Below, one piece after another: positions 7,362 to 15,984 of a stretch of DNA of 55,612 nt. Within the stretch, counting starts at the first letter, position 1; each line of letters starts with the position of its first letter. The stretch lies in assembly GCA_045657265.1 (NCBI GenBank), contig JAZOSU010000005.1:1-55612 (forward strand). The letters run 5' to 3'. The translations under genes were made by a program, and so were the position numbers. The notes below the pieces were generated by a model. The model was given only the letters and a program-made list of their open reading frames with translations. It was not told the DNA's origin and ran no database searches. The stretch is from RGIG9041 sp045657265 (GTDB lineage: Bacteria > Bacillota > Clostridia > Oscillospirales > QAKW01).

Positions 7362-8302
7362 TGAAAAAGAACACTCTTTTTTCTGACATATTACAGACGG
7401 TTACAAAATATTTTGGTATTCTTGTTGCTGTTGTAGTTGTTATTATACTTTGTTCGGGTATCCGGATAGTTGAAAGCGGAAATAAAGCTATAGTTCTTCG
7501 TTTTGGTAAAATAGTCGGTGATACTTATGAGACTCAGGTTCACGGACCGGGACTTTTACTTGCTTTCCCTTATATAATAGATGAGGTTATTATAGTTCCT
7601 ACCGATACCGTTATTGAACAAAGCGTAACTACATATAACTCAGGTGAAGATGACGGCGTTACAAAACAGGGTAGCTATGTCATAACAGGAGACCAGAATA
7701 TTGCAGTGATTACCGCATCTGTAAAATATGTGGTGTCAGACCCTGTTAAATATGCCCTTAACGTTGGTGATATCAAGGCTGTGATAAATGCGGCGGTAAG
7801 TAACTCTTTGCTCTCTGAAGCATCACGTATAGGCGTTGATAATCTGCTTACTAACGGAAAAGATTCATATACTGCATCGGTTATGAAACTTTCAAGCAAA
7901 AAACTTGATAAAGCAGGAGTTGGTATTAAGCTTACAGCTCTCGAACTTACAAAAGTTGCAATGCCCGAAGAAGTACGCGCAATTTATGAAGAGGTAAACT
8001 CTGCAACTGTAAATGCCTCTACAATAGTTGAAGAGGCAAACCAGTACAGAGAAAACGTTATTCCCGAAGCAAAAGCCTATGCAGATACAACTATTTCAGA
8101 GGCAAATACAGAATATTCTCAAAAAACATCTGCGGCAAATGACGAACTTTCGGAATTCTGGGGCGTACTTGAAGAATATAATGCCAATTCTGCTGACGTA
8201 TCAGCTCGTATATATTCGCAGAAAGTATCAGAATTTATGAACAAAATCGGCAAAGTACGTGTTGTGAACGACGGCGAGACTAAAATATTTCTTAATGAGT
8301 AA
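7361..8302 (+). CDS. SPFH/band 7 protein, HflC-like
   Basis: A 313-residue protein with one membrane helix at about 21-42 and an SPFH domain: SGNKAIVLRFGKIVGDTYET, GPGLLLAFPYIIDEVIIVPT, TGDQNIAVITASVKYVVSDP. The C-terminal half is a helical coiled coil ending near KIGKVRVVNDGETKIFLNE. It overlaps the preceding gene by one base. It is the third SPFH protein in the operon; HflK/HflC pairs are normal, a trio together with a DUF6273 protein is not. The next gene codes for a P1B ATPase and starts 19 bp downstream, so the operon links this scaffold to metal transport. Confidence 0.85.
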   Translation: MKKNTLFSDILQTVTKYFGILVAVVVVIILCSGIRIVESGNKAIVLRFGKIVGDTYETQVHGPGLLLAFPYIIDEVIIVPTDTVIEQSVTTYNSGEDDGVTKQGSYVITGDQNIAVITASVKYVVSDPVKYALNVGDIKAVINAAVSNSLLSEASRIGVDNLLTNGKDSYTASVMKLSSKKLDKAGVGIKLTALELTKVAMPEEVRAIYEEVNSATVNASTIVEEANQYRENVIPEAKAYADTTISEANTEYSQKTSAANDELSEFWGVLEEYNANSADVSARIYSQKVSEFMNKIGKVRVVNDGETKIFLNE

Positions 8303-8321
8303 GGTGTGGTGATCAAAGCAT

Positions 8322-10244
8322 ATGGAAAATTTAGATAATATGGGTGCAAGTACCCTCAAAGCTCTGTCCCGCGACAACCTGACTGATGAAGGAAGAAAAA
8401 AGCTTACCCGTGAAATTATCAGTGGTGCAGCGGCAATTTCTTGTCTTGTTGTAGGTCTTATTTATACTTATGTTATGAAAGGCGCATATACCGTTGTTCC
8501 TCAGTTTTTGTACTTTATAGCGTTTCTTATAGAAGGTATACCCGTAATGGTTGAAGGCGTTAAAGGTATCATATCCAAAAACCTTACAAACGCTATGGAA
8601 ATATTGGTTGCAGTTGCAATTATAGCCTGTGTTTTCAATCAGGAACTCATTCTTGCAGTTCTTATACCGTTGATATTGAATGCTATTCATATACTTGAAG
8701 AAAGAAGTATTATGGGCGGCAGAGACGTAATTGAAGGACTTAAAAATATGCAACAGGATACCGCTTTGCTTTGTCAGGACGGTAAGGACGTTGTGGTTGA
8801 AGCAAAAAGTCTTAGAATAGGTCAGATGATAAAAGTCAAACCCGGTTCGGGGATTCCTATTGACGGTGTTGTAGTTAGCGGTGAAACCCATGTTGACCAG
8901 AAATCTCTTACAGGTGAGCCTGAACCTGCTCACGTCAGAGCGGGTGATACCGTTTTTGCAGGTACTGTAAACCTTGACGGTGTAATTACCGTTGAAGTAA
9001 AAAAAGAACACGTAGATACTTCCTTTTCAAAGATTCTTCATCTTCTTGAAAAATCAGAAAATATATCTGTTCCCGAATCAAAACTTATAGATAAATTTCT
9101 CGGCTATTATATTCCTTTTGTTCTGGCAGTTGCGGCGGCTGTTGCGCTTGTCAGTCGTGATATTTCAAAGGCTATAGCTATATTGGTAGTTTCTTGCCCT
9201 TGCGGATATATGCTCACAAGCTCAGCGCCTATGATAGGCGCTCTGTCAGTGGCAACCAAAAGGGGAGTTCTTATTAAAAACTCAAAGTTTGTAGAAACCC
9301 TTACTGAAATCAATACAGTTGTTTTTGATAAAACAGGTACGGTTACCAAGGGCGAGCTTTCTTTGACACAGGCGCATCCTTTCGGCGTTACTATGGTGCC
9401 CAGACTTTTGTCTGTTGCCGCTTCTGTAGCATCTTTTTCAACACACCCTGTTTCAAGAGCAGTTATGTCATATATAGGATCTATGAACTATGATAAGAAT
9501 CTCACAGTTCACGAAATATCAGGCGGCGGTGTTGAAGGTGTAACCAAAGACGGACATACGGTAAGATTCGGTAAACGCGAATGGATAGAAAATTGCGGTA
9601 TAATAATTCCGGAATCTTTCGCCGCGGATACACTCGCCAGTGTCAGTTACGTATCATATGATACTCAGCTTTTAGGTTATCTCTGCTTCAGTGATACTCT
9701 TCGAGAAAACGTTTCGGATAGTATAAAATCACTGAAAGATATCGGGGTTGAAAAAACTGTTATGCTGACAGGTGACAGGGAAGAACCTGCAAAACTCATT
9801 GCCGCCAAAGCAGGTGTGGACGAAGTTTTTGCAAGACTTCTGCCGGAAGATAAGCTTGATAAACTCAACTTGCTCAAAGATGATGAACATAAAGTTCTCG
9901 CAGTAGGCGACGGTATTAACGATGCACTGGCGCTCAGAGAAGCCGATGTAGGTATCGCAATGGGAGCTATGGGTTCAGATCTTGCTATTGATTCAGCAGA
10001 TATTGCTCTTATGAATAATAATCTGATGAATATTCCATTTGTAATCACTCTTTCAAGAAAAACCAAAAAGATAATTTATCAGAATTTAACTCTTTCAATT
10101 CTCATAAGTGTGTTTATGATAGCTCTTTCAGCTTTTGGAGTAGTTTCTCCTCTTGCAGGGTCTCTTCTACATAACTGCGGAGCATTTGTGGTACTGTTTA
10201 ACAGCTCAAGAATACTAAAAGATAAAGACTTCGAACTCAAATAA
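8322..10244 (+). CDS. P1B-type heavy-metal-translocating ATPase
   Basis: A 640-residue P-type ATPase. The catalytic aspartate is D336 in VFDKTGTVTKG; the actuator loop reads SLTGEPEP in place of the usual TGES; the hinge motif GDGINDALAL is near the C-terminus; and the nucleotide-binding domain has an HP pair (STHPVS). The metal-binding helix has C292-P-C294, which defines the P1B group. There is no N-terminal HMA or His-rich metal-binding domain: the protein begins with a short soluble part and goes straight into membrane helices. CPC is used by Cu+ and by Zn2+/Cd2+ pumps, so the ion cannot be fixed from sequence. It is the last gene of the SPFH operon; its stop codon lies inside the first hairpin of the following hairpin cluster. 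Confidence 0.85.
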   Translation: MENLDNMGASTLKALSRDNLTDEGRKKLTREIISGAAAISCLVVGLIYTYVMKGAYTVVPQFLYFIAFLIEGIPVMVEGVKGIISKNLTNAMEILVAVAIIACVFNQELILAVLIPLILNAIHILEERSIMGGRDVIEGLKNMQQDTALLCQDGKDVVVEAKSLRIGQMIKVKPGSGIPIDGVVVSGETHVDQKSLTGEPEPAHVRAGDTVFAGTVNLDGVITVEVKKEHVDTSFSKILHLLEKSENISVPESKLIDKFLGYYIPFVLAVAAAVALVSRDISKAIAILVVSCPCGYMLTSSAPMIGALSVATKRGVLIKNSKFVETLTEINTVVFDKTGTVTKGELSLTQAHPFGVTMVPRLLSVAASVASFSTHPVSRAVMSYIGSMNYDKNLTVHEISGGGVEGVTKDGHTVRFGKREWIENCGIIIPESFAADTLASVSYVSYDTQLLGYLCFSDTLRENVSDSIKSLKDIGVEKTVMLTGDREEPAKLIAAKAGVDEVFARLLPEDKLDKLNLLKDDEHKVLAVGDGINDALALREADVGIAMGAMGSDLAIDSADIALMNNNLMNIPFVITLSRKTKKIIYQNLTLSILISVFMIALSAFGVVSPLAGSLLHNCGAFVVLFNSSRILKDKDFELK

Positions 10245-10572
10245 GTTCAAAGTCTTTGAGACTGTCAAAAAAGTGGTCTGACCGTGAGAAAATAATAAAA
10301 ATGGTGGGTATATATTACCCAATAAATAAAACTAAAATTTTAACATTAAACACCCAATGAGTATAATTAAACACCTTGAAAAGAATTTCTTTTCAAGGTG
10401 TTTTCTCACTTTCGTCAAACTTGCCCTCTCGAAGTACTTTTGTACGACTTCGGGGCAAGTTTGACAAATCATCCTCATTTTTTGTAAAGTCTCACAGAGT
10501 GTCAAAACAAAAAACAGATTCTTTGACACTCTGAAAGACTTTGAACTCAAATGAGTTCAAAGTCTTTTTTGT
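10224..10572. repeat. cluster of five hairpins between convergent units
   Basis: Five perfect or near-perfect hairpins follow one another: 10224-10257, 10370-10404, 10414-10465, 10496-10532 and 10534-10567. The first and the last have nearly the same sequence (AAAGACTTYGAACT with a CAAATR loop), so the segment between them looks like an insertion framed by a duplicated terminator. The third has a 12-bp outer stem GTCAAACTTGCC. No coding frame is convincing in this 330-bp stretch. It may be a small intergenic repeat family or a non-autonomous element. Confidence 0.55.
10534..10572. terminator. intrinsic terminator (fifth hairpin)
   Basis: A 14-bp stem AAAGACTTTGAACT with a 6-nt loop and a run of six or more T on the plus strand. 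It ends immediately before the minus-strand lipoprotein gene and can act in both directions. Confidence 0.75.
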
Positions 10573-11292
10573 TTATAAGTATTCTTCCATAATTTCTTCG
10601 ACAGGACCTGCGATGTCTTTAAATATAGACTGATATTTCGGATCTATGCGATAAATTGTTTCAGTATAATCGTAGCCGGAGTGTATTAAAATGTATTCAT
10701 TTCCGTTTAATAAATTCAAAGTAAAAGCTTCGTTTAATACTTTCTTACCACTGTCACATTTATAAATTGTAAGACAATATTCCATATAATCGTCATCATC
10801 TATTTCAATAGGCTTTGTTTTTGATGTTTGCTCTATAGCATCTTTGACTTGCTGACTTAATAGAATGACGGGCATTTCATAATTGTAAAAATCATTTTTG
10901 TAATAACAGTATTCTGTGAAATTTTCGCTTTTTAAAATATTTATAAATTCGTCATAAAAATCATGTCTTATAAAGTATTGCTCATCTCTTAATTCAGAAT
11001 ACCCGCCTATTATAGAATTGTCTGAGTTGATATAATATTCGTTGTTTACAAATTGTGTCAGTAAAACAGGTATATCTTTATCTGTTATAAAAATTCTTTT
11101 TGCATATTCAGTTGTGTGCGGAAAGAGTTCTTTGTAAAGAATATACTCACTGCCGCCAAAATGTATAACAGTTTGCGTTTCGTCTGTGAAATATCCGTGT
11201 GAGCTTTTAAGCTCGTCAATAAACGAACAACTGCTAAGTGACAATAATATAGAAATTGTGACGATTACTGTGCATATTCTTTTGAATTTCAT
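10573..11292 (-). CDS. putative lipoprotein of unknown function
   Basis: A 239-residue protein with a clear lipoprotein signal: MKFKRICTVIVTISILLSLS, then the lipobox SSC with cysteine 22. The mature part is acidic and rich in Tyr, Asp and Ile; I recognise no domain. It starts 10 bp after the end of the ABC permease gene and lies in the same direction. It is therefore probably the last gene of the YtrA-ABC operon, as an extracellular membrane-anchored partner of the transporter. A strong GAGGTG ribosome binding site precedes the ATG. Confidence 0.7.
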   Translation of the reverse strand: MKFKRICTVIVTISILLSLSSCSFIDELKSSHGYFTDETQTVIHFGGSEYILYKELFPHTTEYAKRIFITDKDIPVLLTQFVNNEYYINSDNSIIGGYSELRDEQYFIRHDFYDEFINILKSENFTEYCYYKNDFYNYEMPVILLSQQVKDAIEQTSKTKPIEIDDDDYMEYCLTIYKCDSGKKVLNEAFTLNLLNGNEYILIHSGYDYTETIYRIDPKYQSIFKDIAGPVEEIMEEYL

Positions 11293-11302
11293 TTTATCAC
11301 CT

Positions 11303-12112
11303 CTATTCCAGATTAAGCTTTTTGCGGATAATAATTTTGCTTATAAAGAAGTATACTACAGCGATTACCGAAGAGAAAATTATACCTGCACAAAGACCCA
11401 TATGTACTATCTGATAAGGAGTAAAGGTTTCAAAAAACCAAATTGCAAGGCTTTCTAACTGAATGCTGAAAATCATAGTAAATACTATAAATATAGTACC
11501 GATAATCTGAGTGATTATATAGTATATAAAATATGTAACAAATGACATTAAAACTCTGTTTTTCTTTGCAAGCTGACCTATTGTTATACAAGCATAGTAA
11601 AGAAGCAGATTTGTAAAAATGCTCAGAATAACCAATGTTAATATTTCAATGATGTAAAAAACAAGATTGAAGCCAACTTCATTAAAAAGATATTTGCATA
11701 GATAATCTATTGCTTTAATAATTTCAACCAGTAAATCGCCGCTTGTTATTATGCATAAAGAAATAAGTATATTTATAACCGTTATAAATATAAATGAAAC
11801 TGCGGTTGTAAGTTTAACGAGAATATGGTTATTCTCGGTTACGGGGAGAGTCATTGTAAGATATCCCTCCGATGTAAACAGGTTTTTGTAAAATCTGCTT
11901 ATTGCAAGTACAAATGCCATAATTACAGACACAACTATCGATGCTATAAACATAAAAATCGAAGACCCGAATACAATGCCGTAAATATCGGTTTTCGTTT
12001 CAAACAACTGAATTATTCTGTTAAGAAGTGCGGTTATAGGAATGATTATCTGATATGGAAGCAACGCTTTGAGATAATACATAAATTCATATTTAAAAAG
12101 CTTTTTTACCAT
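11303..12112 (-). CDS. ABC transporter permease, about six membrane helices
   Basis: A 269-residue hydrophobic protein with about six membrane helices (about 14-33, 50-75, 100-125, 147-172, 185-215 and 235-258). A soluble loop holds FYKNLFTSEGYLTMTLPVTE, a motif common in permeases of ABC-2-like exporters of Clostridia. The start overlaps the end of the ATPase gene by 7 bp, which indicates translational coupling. The regulator-ATPase-permease order is that of the YtrA-type systems, which often respond to cell-wall-active antibiotics or peptides; for this copy that is only inferred. Confidence 0.8.
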   Translation of the reverse strand: MVKKLFKYEFMYYLKALLPYQIIIPITALLNRIIQLFETKTDIYGIVFGSSIFMFIASIVVSVIMAFVLAISRFYKNLFTSEGYLTMTLPVTENNHILVKLTTAVSFIFITVINILISLCIITSGDLLVEIIKAIDYLCKYLFNEVGFNLVFYIIEILTLVILSIFTNLLLYYACITIGQLAKKNRVLMSFVTYFIYYIITQIIGTIFIVFTMIFSIQLESLAIWFFETFTPYQIVHMGLCAGIIFSSVIAVVYFFISKIIIRKKLNLE

Positions 12113-12804
12113 TTGAATACCTCCCTGAAGAGTGCATCAACACTCATTTCGTTTTCTTCTCTTATTTCATCAACTGACTTATGAAGCACAATACTTCCTT
12201 GTTTGATAAATATTACCTCGTCAAGCACCTCTTCAATGTCAGAAATAAGATGTGTTGATATAATGACCGAAGCTTCGGGATTGTAGTTGTTTATTATTGT
12301 TGAAATAATATAATCTCTTGTAGCAGGGTCAACTCCCGCAATAGGCTCGTCAAGAACGTAAAGCTTTGCATTTCTGCTCATAACAAGAATTAAAGAAACC
12401 TTTTCCTTGTTACCCTTAGATAATGTTTTGAGCTTGTGTGTCGGCTCAATTCCGAGCTTTTCAAGCATTTGATATGCAAGGTCGGGTCTGAAATCTTCAT
12501 AGAAATCGTTGAACATTTCAACTATCTGTGCAACTGTCATTCTTGAATTGAGAAAATTATTGTCAGGAAGATATGATACAAGCTTTTTGCTTTCTACACC
12601 AGGTGCGTGTCCGCAAATTGTAATGCTTCCCGAATTTGGCTGTAAAAGCCCGTTTATCATTTTAATAAGTGTTGTTTTGCCCGAACCGTTTGGGCCCAAT
12701 AATCCGATGATTTTTCCGTTTTCTACCGAAAGATTAAGATTATTTACAGCAAGAGTATTTCCGTAATTTTTGGTTAAAAATTGGCAATTTAGAATTTCAC
12801 TCAT
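12106..12804 (-). CDS. ABC transporter ATP-binding protein (YtrB-like)
   Basis: About 232 residues with all ABC motifs: Walker A GPNGSGKTTLIKMI, signature LSKGNKEKVSLI (an LSxGN-type variant), Walker B LYVLDEPIAGVDPATRD and the H-loop STHL. I chose the ATG at 12804 rather than the in-frame GTG at 12813. The ATG has AAAGGAG at the right distance and overlaps the stop codon of the regulator as ATGA. The protein powers the permease of the next gene. The signature with GN in place of the usual GQ, and the downstream position to a GntR/YtrA regulator, fit the drug- or peptide-exporting ABC-2 group. Confidence 0.9.
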   Translation of the reverse strand: MSEILNCQFLTKNYGNTLAVNNLNLSVENGKIIGLLGPNGSGKTTLIKMINGLLQPNSGSITICGHAPGVESKKLVSYLPDNNFLNSRMTVAQIVEMFNDFYEDFRPDLAYQMLEKLGIEPTHKLKTLSKGNKEKVSLILVMSRNAKLYVLDEPIAGVDPATRDYIISTIINNYNPEASVIISTHLISDIEEVLDEVIFIKQGSIVLHKSVDEIREENEMSVDALFREVFKW

Positions 12805-13169
12805 TTGTTCCACTCCTTTATAAAGTTTTTTGTTTGTTCGGTACTTAGCCCTAAAAGATTCATTTGTTCAAAATACTTTTCAGTGTTGTTTTCTATTAAT
12901 TTGTTTACAATATCCTGAGCTCTTTCTTTGCTGTCTGCGGCATACCATCCTGAACCGCGAATAGAGTATATAAGTCCGTCGCGCTCTAAAGATTCAAATG
13001 CTTTCTGAACAGTATTCGGGTTAATACCTGCACTGACCGCAATTTCTCTTACAGATGCAAGTTTTCTGTCGGGCGTAAGAGAACCGTTTGCAATCTGAAC
13101 GCATATAACCTCTTCAATCTGAGGACATATAGGCCTGTTTTTATCAAGCTTAAAACTCAAATACGTCAC
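12801..13169 (-). CDS. GntR-family regulator, YtrA subgroup
   Basis: A 122-residue protein with an N-terminal winged helix: PICPQIEEVICVQIANGSL, then LASVREIAVSAGINPNTVQK and ALERDG-type FESLERDGLIYSIRGSGWY. The short C-terminal tail of about 45 residues, with no ligand-binding domain, defines the YtrA subgroup. The GTG at 13169 gives the longest protein but lies almost against the AAAGGAG; a TTG at 13160 has better spacing, so the start is uncertain by three residues. It is first in the operon with an ABC transporter and a lipoprotein, behind a promoter overlapped by TTGTAYTA-like repeats, which implies autorepression. Confidence 0.85.
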   Translation of the reverse strand: MTYLSFKLDKNRPICPQIEEVICVQIANGSLTPDRKLASVREIAVSAGINPNTVQKAFESLERDGLIYSIRGSGWYAADSKERAQDIVNKLIENNTEKYFEQMNLLGLSTEQTKNFIKEWNK

Positions 13170-13183
13170 ACTCCTTTCCTAAA

Positions 13184-13233
13184 TTGTACCACTGTACTAA
13201 TACAATAATACAATACCTTTTAAAATTTGTCAA
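13184..13233 (-). promoter_or_regulatory. promoter and operator of the YtrA-ABC operon
   Basis: On the minus strand TTGACA (13228-13233) and TATTAT (13205-13210) are 17 bp apart. The region from the -10 box to 13184 holds overlapping copies of a TTGTATTA-type word and the mirror pair GTAC...GTAC, the kind of site bound by YtrA regulators. The promoter is firm, the operator is inferred. Confidence 0.7.
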
Positions 13234-13281
13234 TACGTTTTAATTATATTGATTTTGCAATGGTAAAATGCTCTGTATAAC

Positions 13282-13326
13282 AAAAAAGCACAACTGATTC
13301 ATTTGTATGAATCGGTTGCGCTTTTT
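13282..13326 (-). terminator. intrinsic terminator after yebC
   Basis: A 17-bp stem with two wobble or mismatched pairs (AAAAAGCRCAACYGATTCA) and a 6-nt loop, with T runs on both sides. It lies just downstream of the yebC stop codon. Confidence 0.85.
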
Positions 13327-13340
13327 AAAATTGGAGATTA

Positions 13341-14063
13341 TTACTCTTCCCAGTTATGTGATACATCCTGTACGTCATCATTATCGTCAAGAGCATCAAG
13401 GAGAAGATTCATAAATTTAATATCTTTTTCATCTGTAAGTGAAACGTAGTTTTCCGCAAGACGTGTTATCTCTGCTGTGACAAAAGAATAACCCGCATCT
13501 TCAAGTGTCTGACGAACAGTTGAAAAGTTTTCAGGTGATGTAACTATTTCGTAAATATCATCTTCTACGTTGAAATCGTCTGCACCTGCATCGAGAGCTG
13601 CCATCATAAGTTCGTCTTCATCAGCTGTGTTTTTGTCTACAACTATAACACCGCACTGTTTGAACTGCCAGAGAACGCTTCCTGATGTACCGAGGTTTCC
13701 GCCGAATTTATCAAAATAGTGGCGAAGGTCACCTGCTGTTCTGTTTTTATTATCGGTAAGTGTTTCTACAACGACTGCAACACCGCCAGGACCGTAACCT
13801 TCATATATGTTGTTTTCGTAAGTTTTTCCGTCACCGTCACCCGAACCTTTTTTGATAGCACGTTCAATGTTATCATTAGGCACGTTCGCAGCTTTTGCTT
13901 TTGCAATAGCATCAGCAAGACGTGAGTTAGAAGCCGGGTCTGCACCGCCTTCTTTTACTATAACCATAATTTCTCTTGCCATCTTAGTAAAAACTTTTGC
14001 TCTCTGAGCATCGGTTTTACCTTTTTTATGCATTATATTTTTCCATTTAGAATGTCCTGACAT
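13341..14063 (-). CDS. yebC: YebC/PmpR-family protein (TACO1 homologue)
   Basis: A 240-residue protein of full family length. It begins with the invariant MSGHSKWKNIMHKKGKTDAQ and continues with KVFTKMAREI, then NIERAIKKG, then YEGYGPGGVAVVVETLTDNK and NLGTSGSVLWQF. These are the conserved YebC motifs. Family members are known as DNA-binding regulators in some bacteria, and more recently as ribosome-associated factors helping translation of proline-rich stretches. GGAGGC precedes the ATG. It is a single-gene unit between two terminators. Confidence 0.95.
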   Translation of the reverse strand: MSGHSKWKNIMHKKGKTDAQRAKVFTKMAREIMVIVKEGGADPASNSRLADAIAKAKAANVPNDNIERAIKKGSGDGDGKTYENNIYEGYGPGGVAVVVETLTDNKNRTAGDLRHYFDKFGGNLGTSGSVLWQFKQCGVIVVDKNTADEDELMMAALDAGADDFNVEDDIYEIVTSPENFSTVRQTLEDAGYSFVTAEITRLAENYVSLTDEKDIKFMNLLLDALDDNDDVQDVSHNWEE

Positions 14064-14107
14064 ATATCTTATGCCTCCAAAATTAATTTAACCACTGAAT
14101 TATACCA

Positions 14108-14138
14108 CAAAAATACAGAGCGGTCAAGTGACCGCTCT
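14108..14138 (-). terminator. intrinsic terminator after nhaC
   Basis: A perfect 10-bp stem AGAGCGGTCA/TGACCGCTCT with a 2-nt loop, followed on the minus strand by TGTATTTTTGT. It lies 22 bp after the antiporter stop codon. Confidence 0.65.
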
Positions 14139-14159
14139 TATATTTTGTTTAATATTTTT

Positions 14160-15779
14160 TTATTTGTTTTTTGTAAGCTGTTTGATTACAAAAAGTACTG
14201 CTACTGTAAGTACTGCACCAATTGCAAGTGAAATCCACACATTGTTAATAAATGGAGCTGCAAGGAACATTACAGTTGAAATTCCTGCTACTGTAAGAGC
14301 ATATGGAAGCTGTGTTGATACGTGGTTTATATGGTCACACTGAGCACCTGCAGATGACATAATTGTTGTATCTGAAATAGGTGAGCAGTGGTCACCGCAA
14401 ACAGCACCTGCAAGACAAGCTGACATGCCGATGATACCTACTGTGCTTCCTATCGGGAATATGCTAAGAACGATAGGAATAAGGATTCCGAATGTTCCCC
14501 AAGATGTACCTGTTGCAAAAGCGATTGCACAAGCAACAAGGAATATAATTGCAGGAAGGAAGTTGTTAAGAGTTTCAGCTGATGCTAAAGCTGTGCTTAC
14601 AAATGTATCTGAATCAAGAAGTGATGTCATGTTCTTAAGTGTTGTAGCCATTGTAAGAATAAGAATAGCAGGAACCATTGCTATAAAGCCTTTCGGAATA
14701 CATTCCATAGCTTCTTTGAAAGAAACAAGGCGTCTTGCAACAAAATATACAACTACAACGATAAGAGCAATAAGAGCACCCCAGGGAAGACCAATAGTTG
14801 CATCAGTATTAGAAAATGCATCTACAAATCCCATTGATTTATCACAAAGATCGGGAAGGAATACCCAGTCGTCTGTTACCATACATCTACCGATATAGAA
14901 AAGGGCATATACGCAAATACCGATAAGAGCAACAATAGGAATAATAAGGTCAATAACTTTAGCTTTTGATGTTGCAGGCTGATCATCAGTGTTTTCAACA
15001 ACAGTGCCTGATGTGAAAAGGTCACCGTTTTCAGCGTTTTTCTCGTGAAGTTTCATAGGACCGTAGTCAAACTTCATAAGTGTAATTCCGATAATAAACA
15101 CAAAAGTAAGAAGTGAATAGAAGTTATACGGAATTGCCTGACAGAACAGTGTAATACCGCTCTGACCTTCAGGAGCATAAGATGCAACAGCTGCTGCCCA
15201 TGAAGAGATAGGAGCTATCATACAAACAGGTGCTGCGGTAGCATCTATAAGATATGAAAGTTTAGCTCTTGAGATTTTTGCTTTGTCTGTTACAGGACGC
15301 ATAACAGCGCCAACTGTAAGACAGTTGAAATAGTCATCAATGAAGATAAGAATACCGAAAAGGAATGTTGCAATAGCTGCGCCGATTTTACCTTTTACGT
15401 GTTTTGCAGCCCAGTTACCAAAAGCCTGAGAACCACCTGCTTTGTTAAGAAGAGCAACTATAATACCCAAAATAACAAGGAAGATGAAAATACCGGCACT
15501 GCCTGATACTGCAGAAATAAAGCCGTCATGTGTTACTTTATTTACTGTATGTGCTACGTTAAAGTTAGAAGCTAAAAGACCGCCCATAATAATGCCTACA
15601 AAAAGAGAAGAATAAACTTCTTTTGTAAGAAGAGCAAGACCGATAGCAACTACCGGGGGAAAGAGTGACCATAATGTTCCGACAGGTTCAGTTACAGAGC
15701 CTGTGCAAAAACAGAGAACTGCAAAAGCAACTACGAAAGCAATTATAAGCACTTTCGGGAGAATTTTTTTGACTTGCAT
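14160..15779 (-). CDS. Na+/H+ antiporter of the NhaC family
   Basis: A 539-residue membrane protein with about 12 helices. Family motifs include SLFPPVVAIGLALLTKEVYS, FNVAHTV, FIDDYFNCLTVGAVMRPVTD, LSYLIDATAAPVCMIAPISSW, FATGTSWGTFGILIPIVLSI and GDHCSPISDTTIMSSAGAQC. The DD pair and the GDHCSPISDTT loop are the hallmark of NhaC-type carriers. These exchange Na+ for H+ or, in some branches, carry amino acids. I start at the ATG at 15779 because GGAGG lies 8 bp upstream. The gene has a consensus promoter and a leader of about 190 nt bounded by a 23-nt inverted repeat, so it is probably controlled after transcription starts. Confidence 0.85.
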   Translation of the reverse strand: MQVKKILPKVLIIAFVVAFAVLCFCTGSVTEPVGTLWSLFPPVVAIGLALLTKEVYSSLFVGIIMGGLLASNFNVAHTVNKVTHDGFISAVSGSAGIFIFLVILGIIVALLNKAGGSQAFGNWAAKHVKGKIGAAIATFLFGILIFIDDYFNCLTVGAVMRPVTDKAKISRAKLSYLIDATAAPVCMIAPISSWAAAVASYAPEGQSGITLFCQAIPYNFYSLLTFVFIIGITLMKFDYGPMKLHEKNAENGDLFTSGTVVENTDDQPATSKAKVIDLIIPIVALIGICVYALFYIGRCMVTDDWVFLPDLCDKSMGFVDAFSNTDATIGLPWGALIALIVVVVYFVARRLVSFKEAMECIPKGFIAMVPAILILTMATTLKNMTSLLDSDTFVSTALASAETLNNFLPAIIFLVACAIAFATGTSWGTFGILIPIVLSIFPIGSTVGIIGMSACLAGAVCGDHCSPISDTTIMSSAGAQCDHINHVSTQLPYALTVAGISTVMFLAAPFINNVWISLAIGAVLTVAVLFVIKQLTKNK

Positions 15780-15804
15780 ATTTTTAACCTCCAAAATTTA
15801 TTTT

Positions 15805-15966
15805 AAGGTAACAAGAATAATACGAACCTGCCTGAAAGCCATAAATTAATTAGCTTTTCGTCCTTTTCTCTTTGATGGGCGTCAGCCCATCTTCATCGAA
15901 CAAGAACAAAAATTATAAATAATTTATTGTCTTTTATAAACAAGTTCGGATTATACTTGTTACCTT
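15805..15966 (-). promoter_or_regulatory. structured 5' leader of the NhaC antiporter gene, possible riboswitch
   Basis: The arms AAGGTAACAAGNATAATNCG and beyond at 15805-15827 and 15944-15966 pair over 23 nt with only two mismatches. Inside lie a perfect 7-bp hairpin GATGGGC-tgac-GCCCATC (15874-15891) and a smaller AAAGC/GCTTT hairpin. Transcription from the promoter at 15985-16013 would begin just before the outer arm, and the other arm ends about 20 nt before the GGAGG. A closing stem with inner hairpins between promoter and ribosome binding site is the layout of a riboswitch. I match it to no known class. A mobile miniature element is the alternative. Confidence 0.5.
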
Positions 15967-15984
15967 ATGCAAATTATAACTAAT

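Noticed and set aside
8331..9011. Long open frame opposite the P1B ATPase gene
   Set aside because: It mirrors the codon pattern of the ATPase on the other strand, has no ribosome binding site and no recognisable protein features. The same holds for the frames opposite uvrB, pflB, the OYE gene and the NhaC gene.
10224..10572. Hairpin series considered as a CRISPR array
   Set aside because: The hairpins differ in sequence and spacing; there are no equal repeats with unique spacers, and no cas gene lies nearby. I see no CRISPR array in the window.
15805..15966. Insertion of a miniature inverted-repeat element before the NhaC gene
   Set aside because: Not fully excluded, but no target-site duplication is visible and the arms fit exactly between promoter and ribosome binding site, so a leader RNA is preferred.
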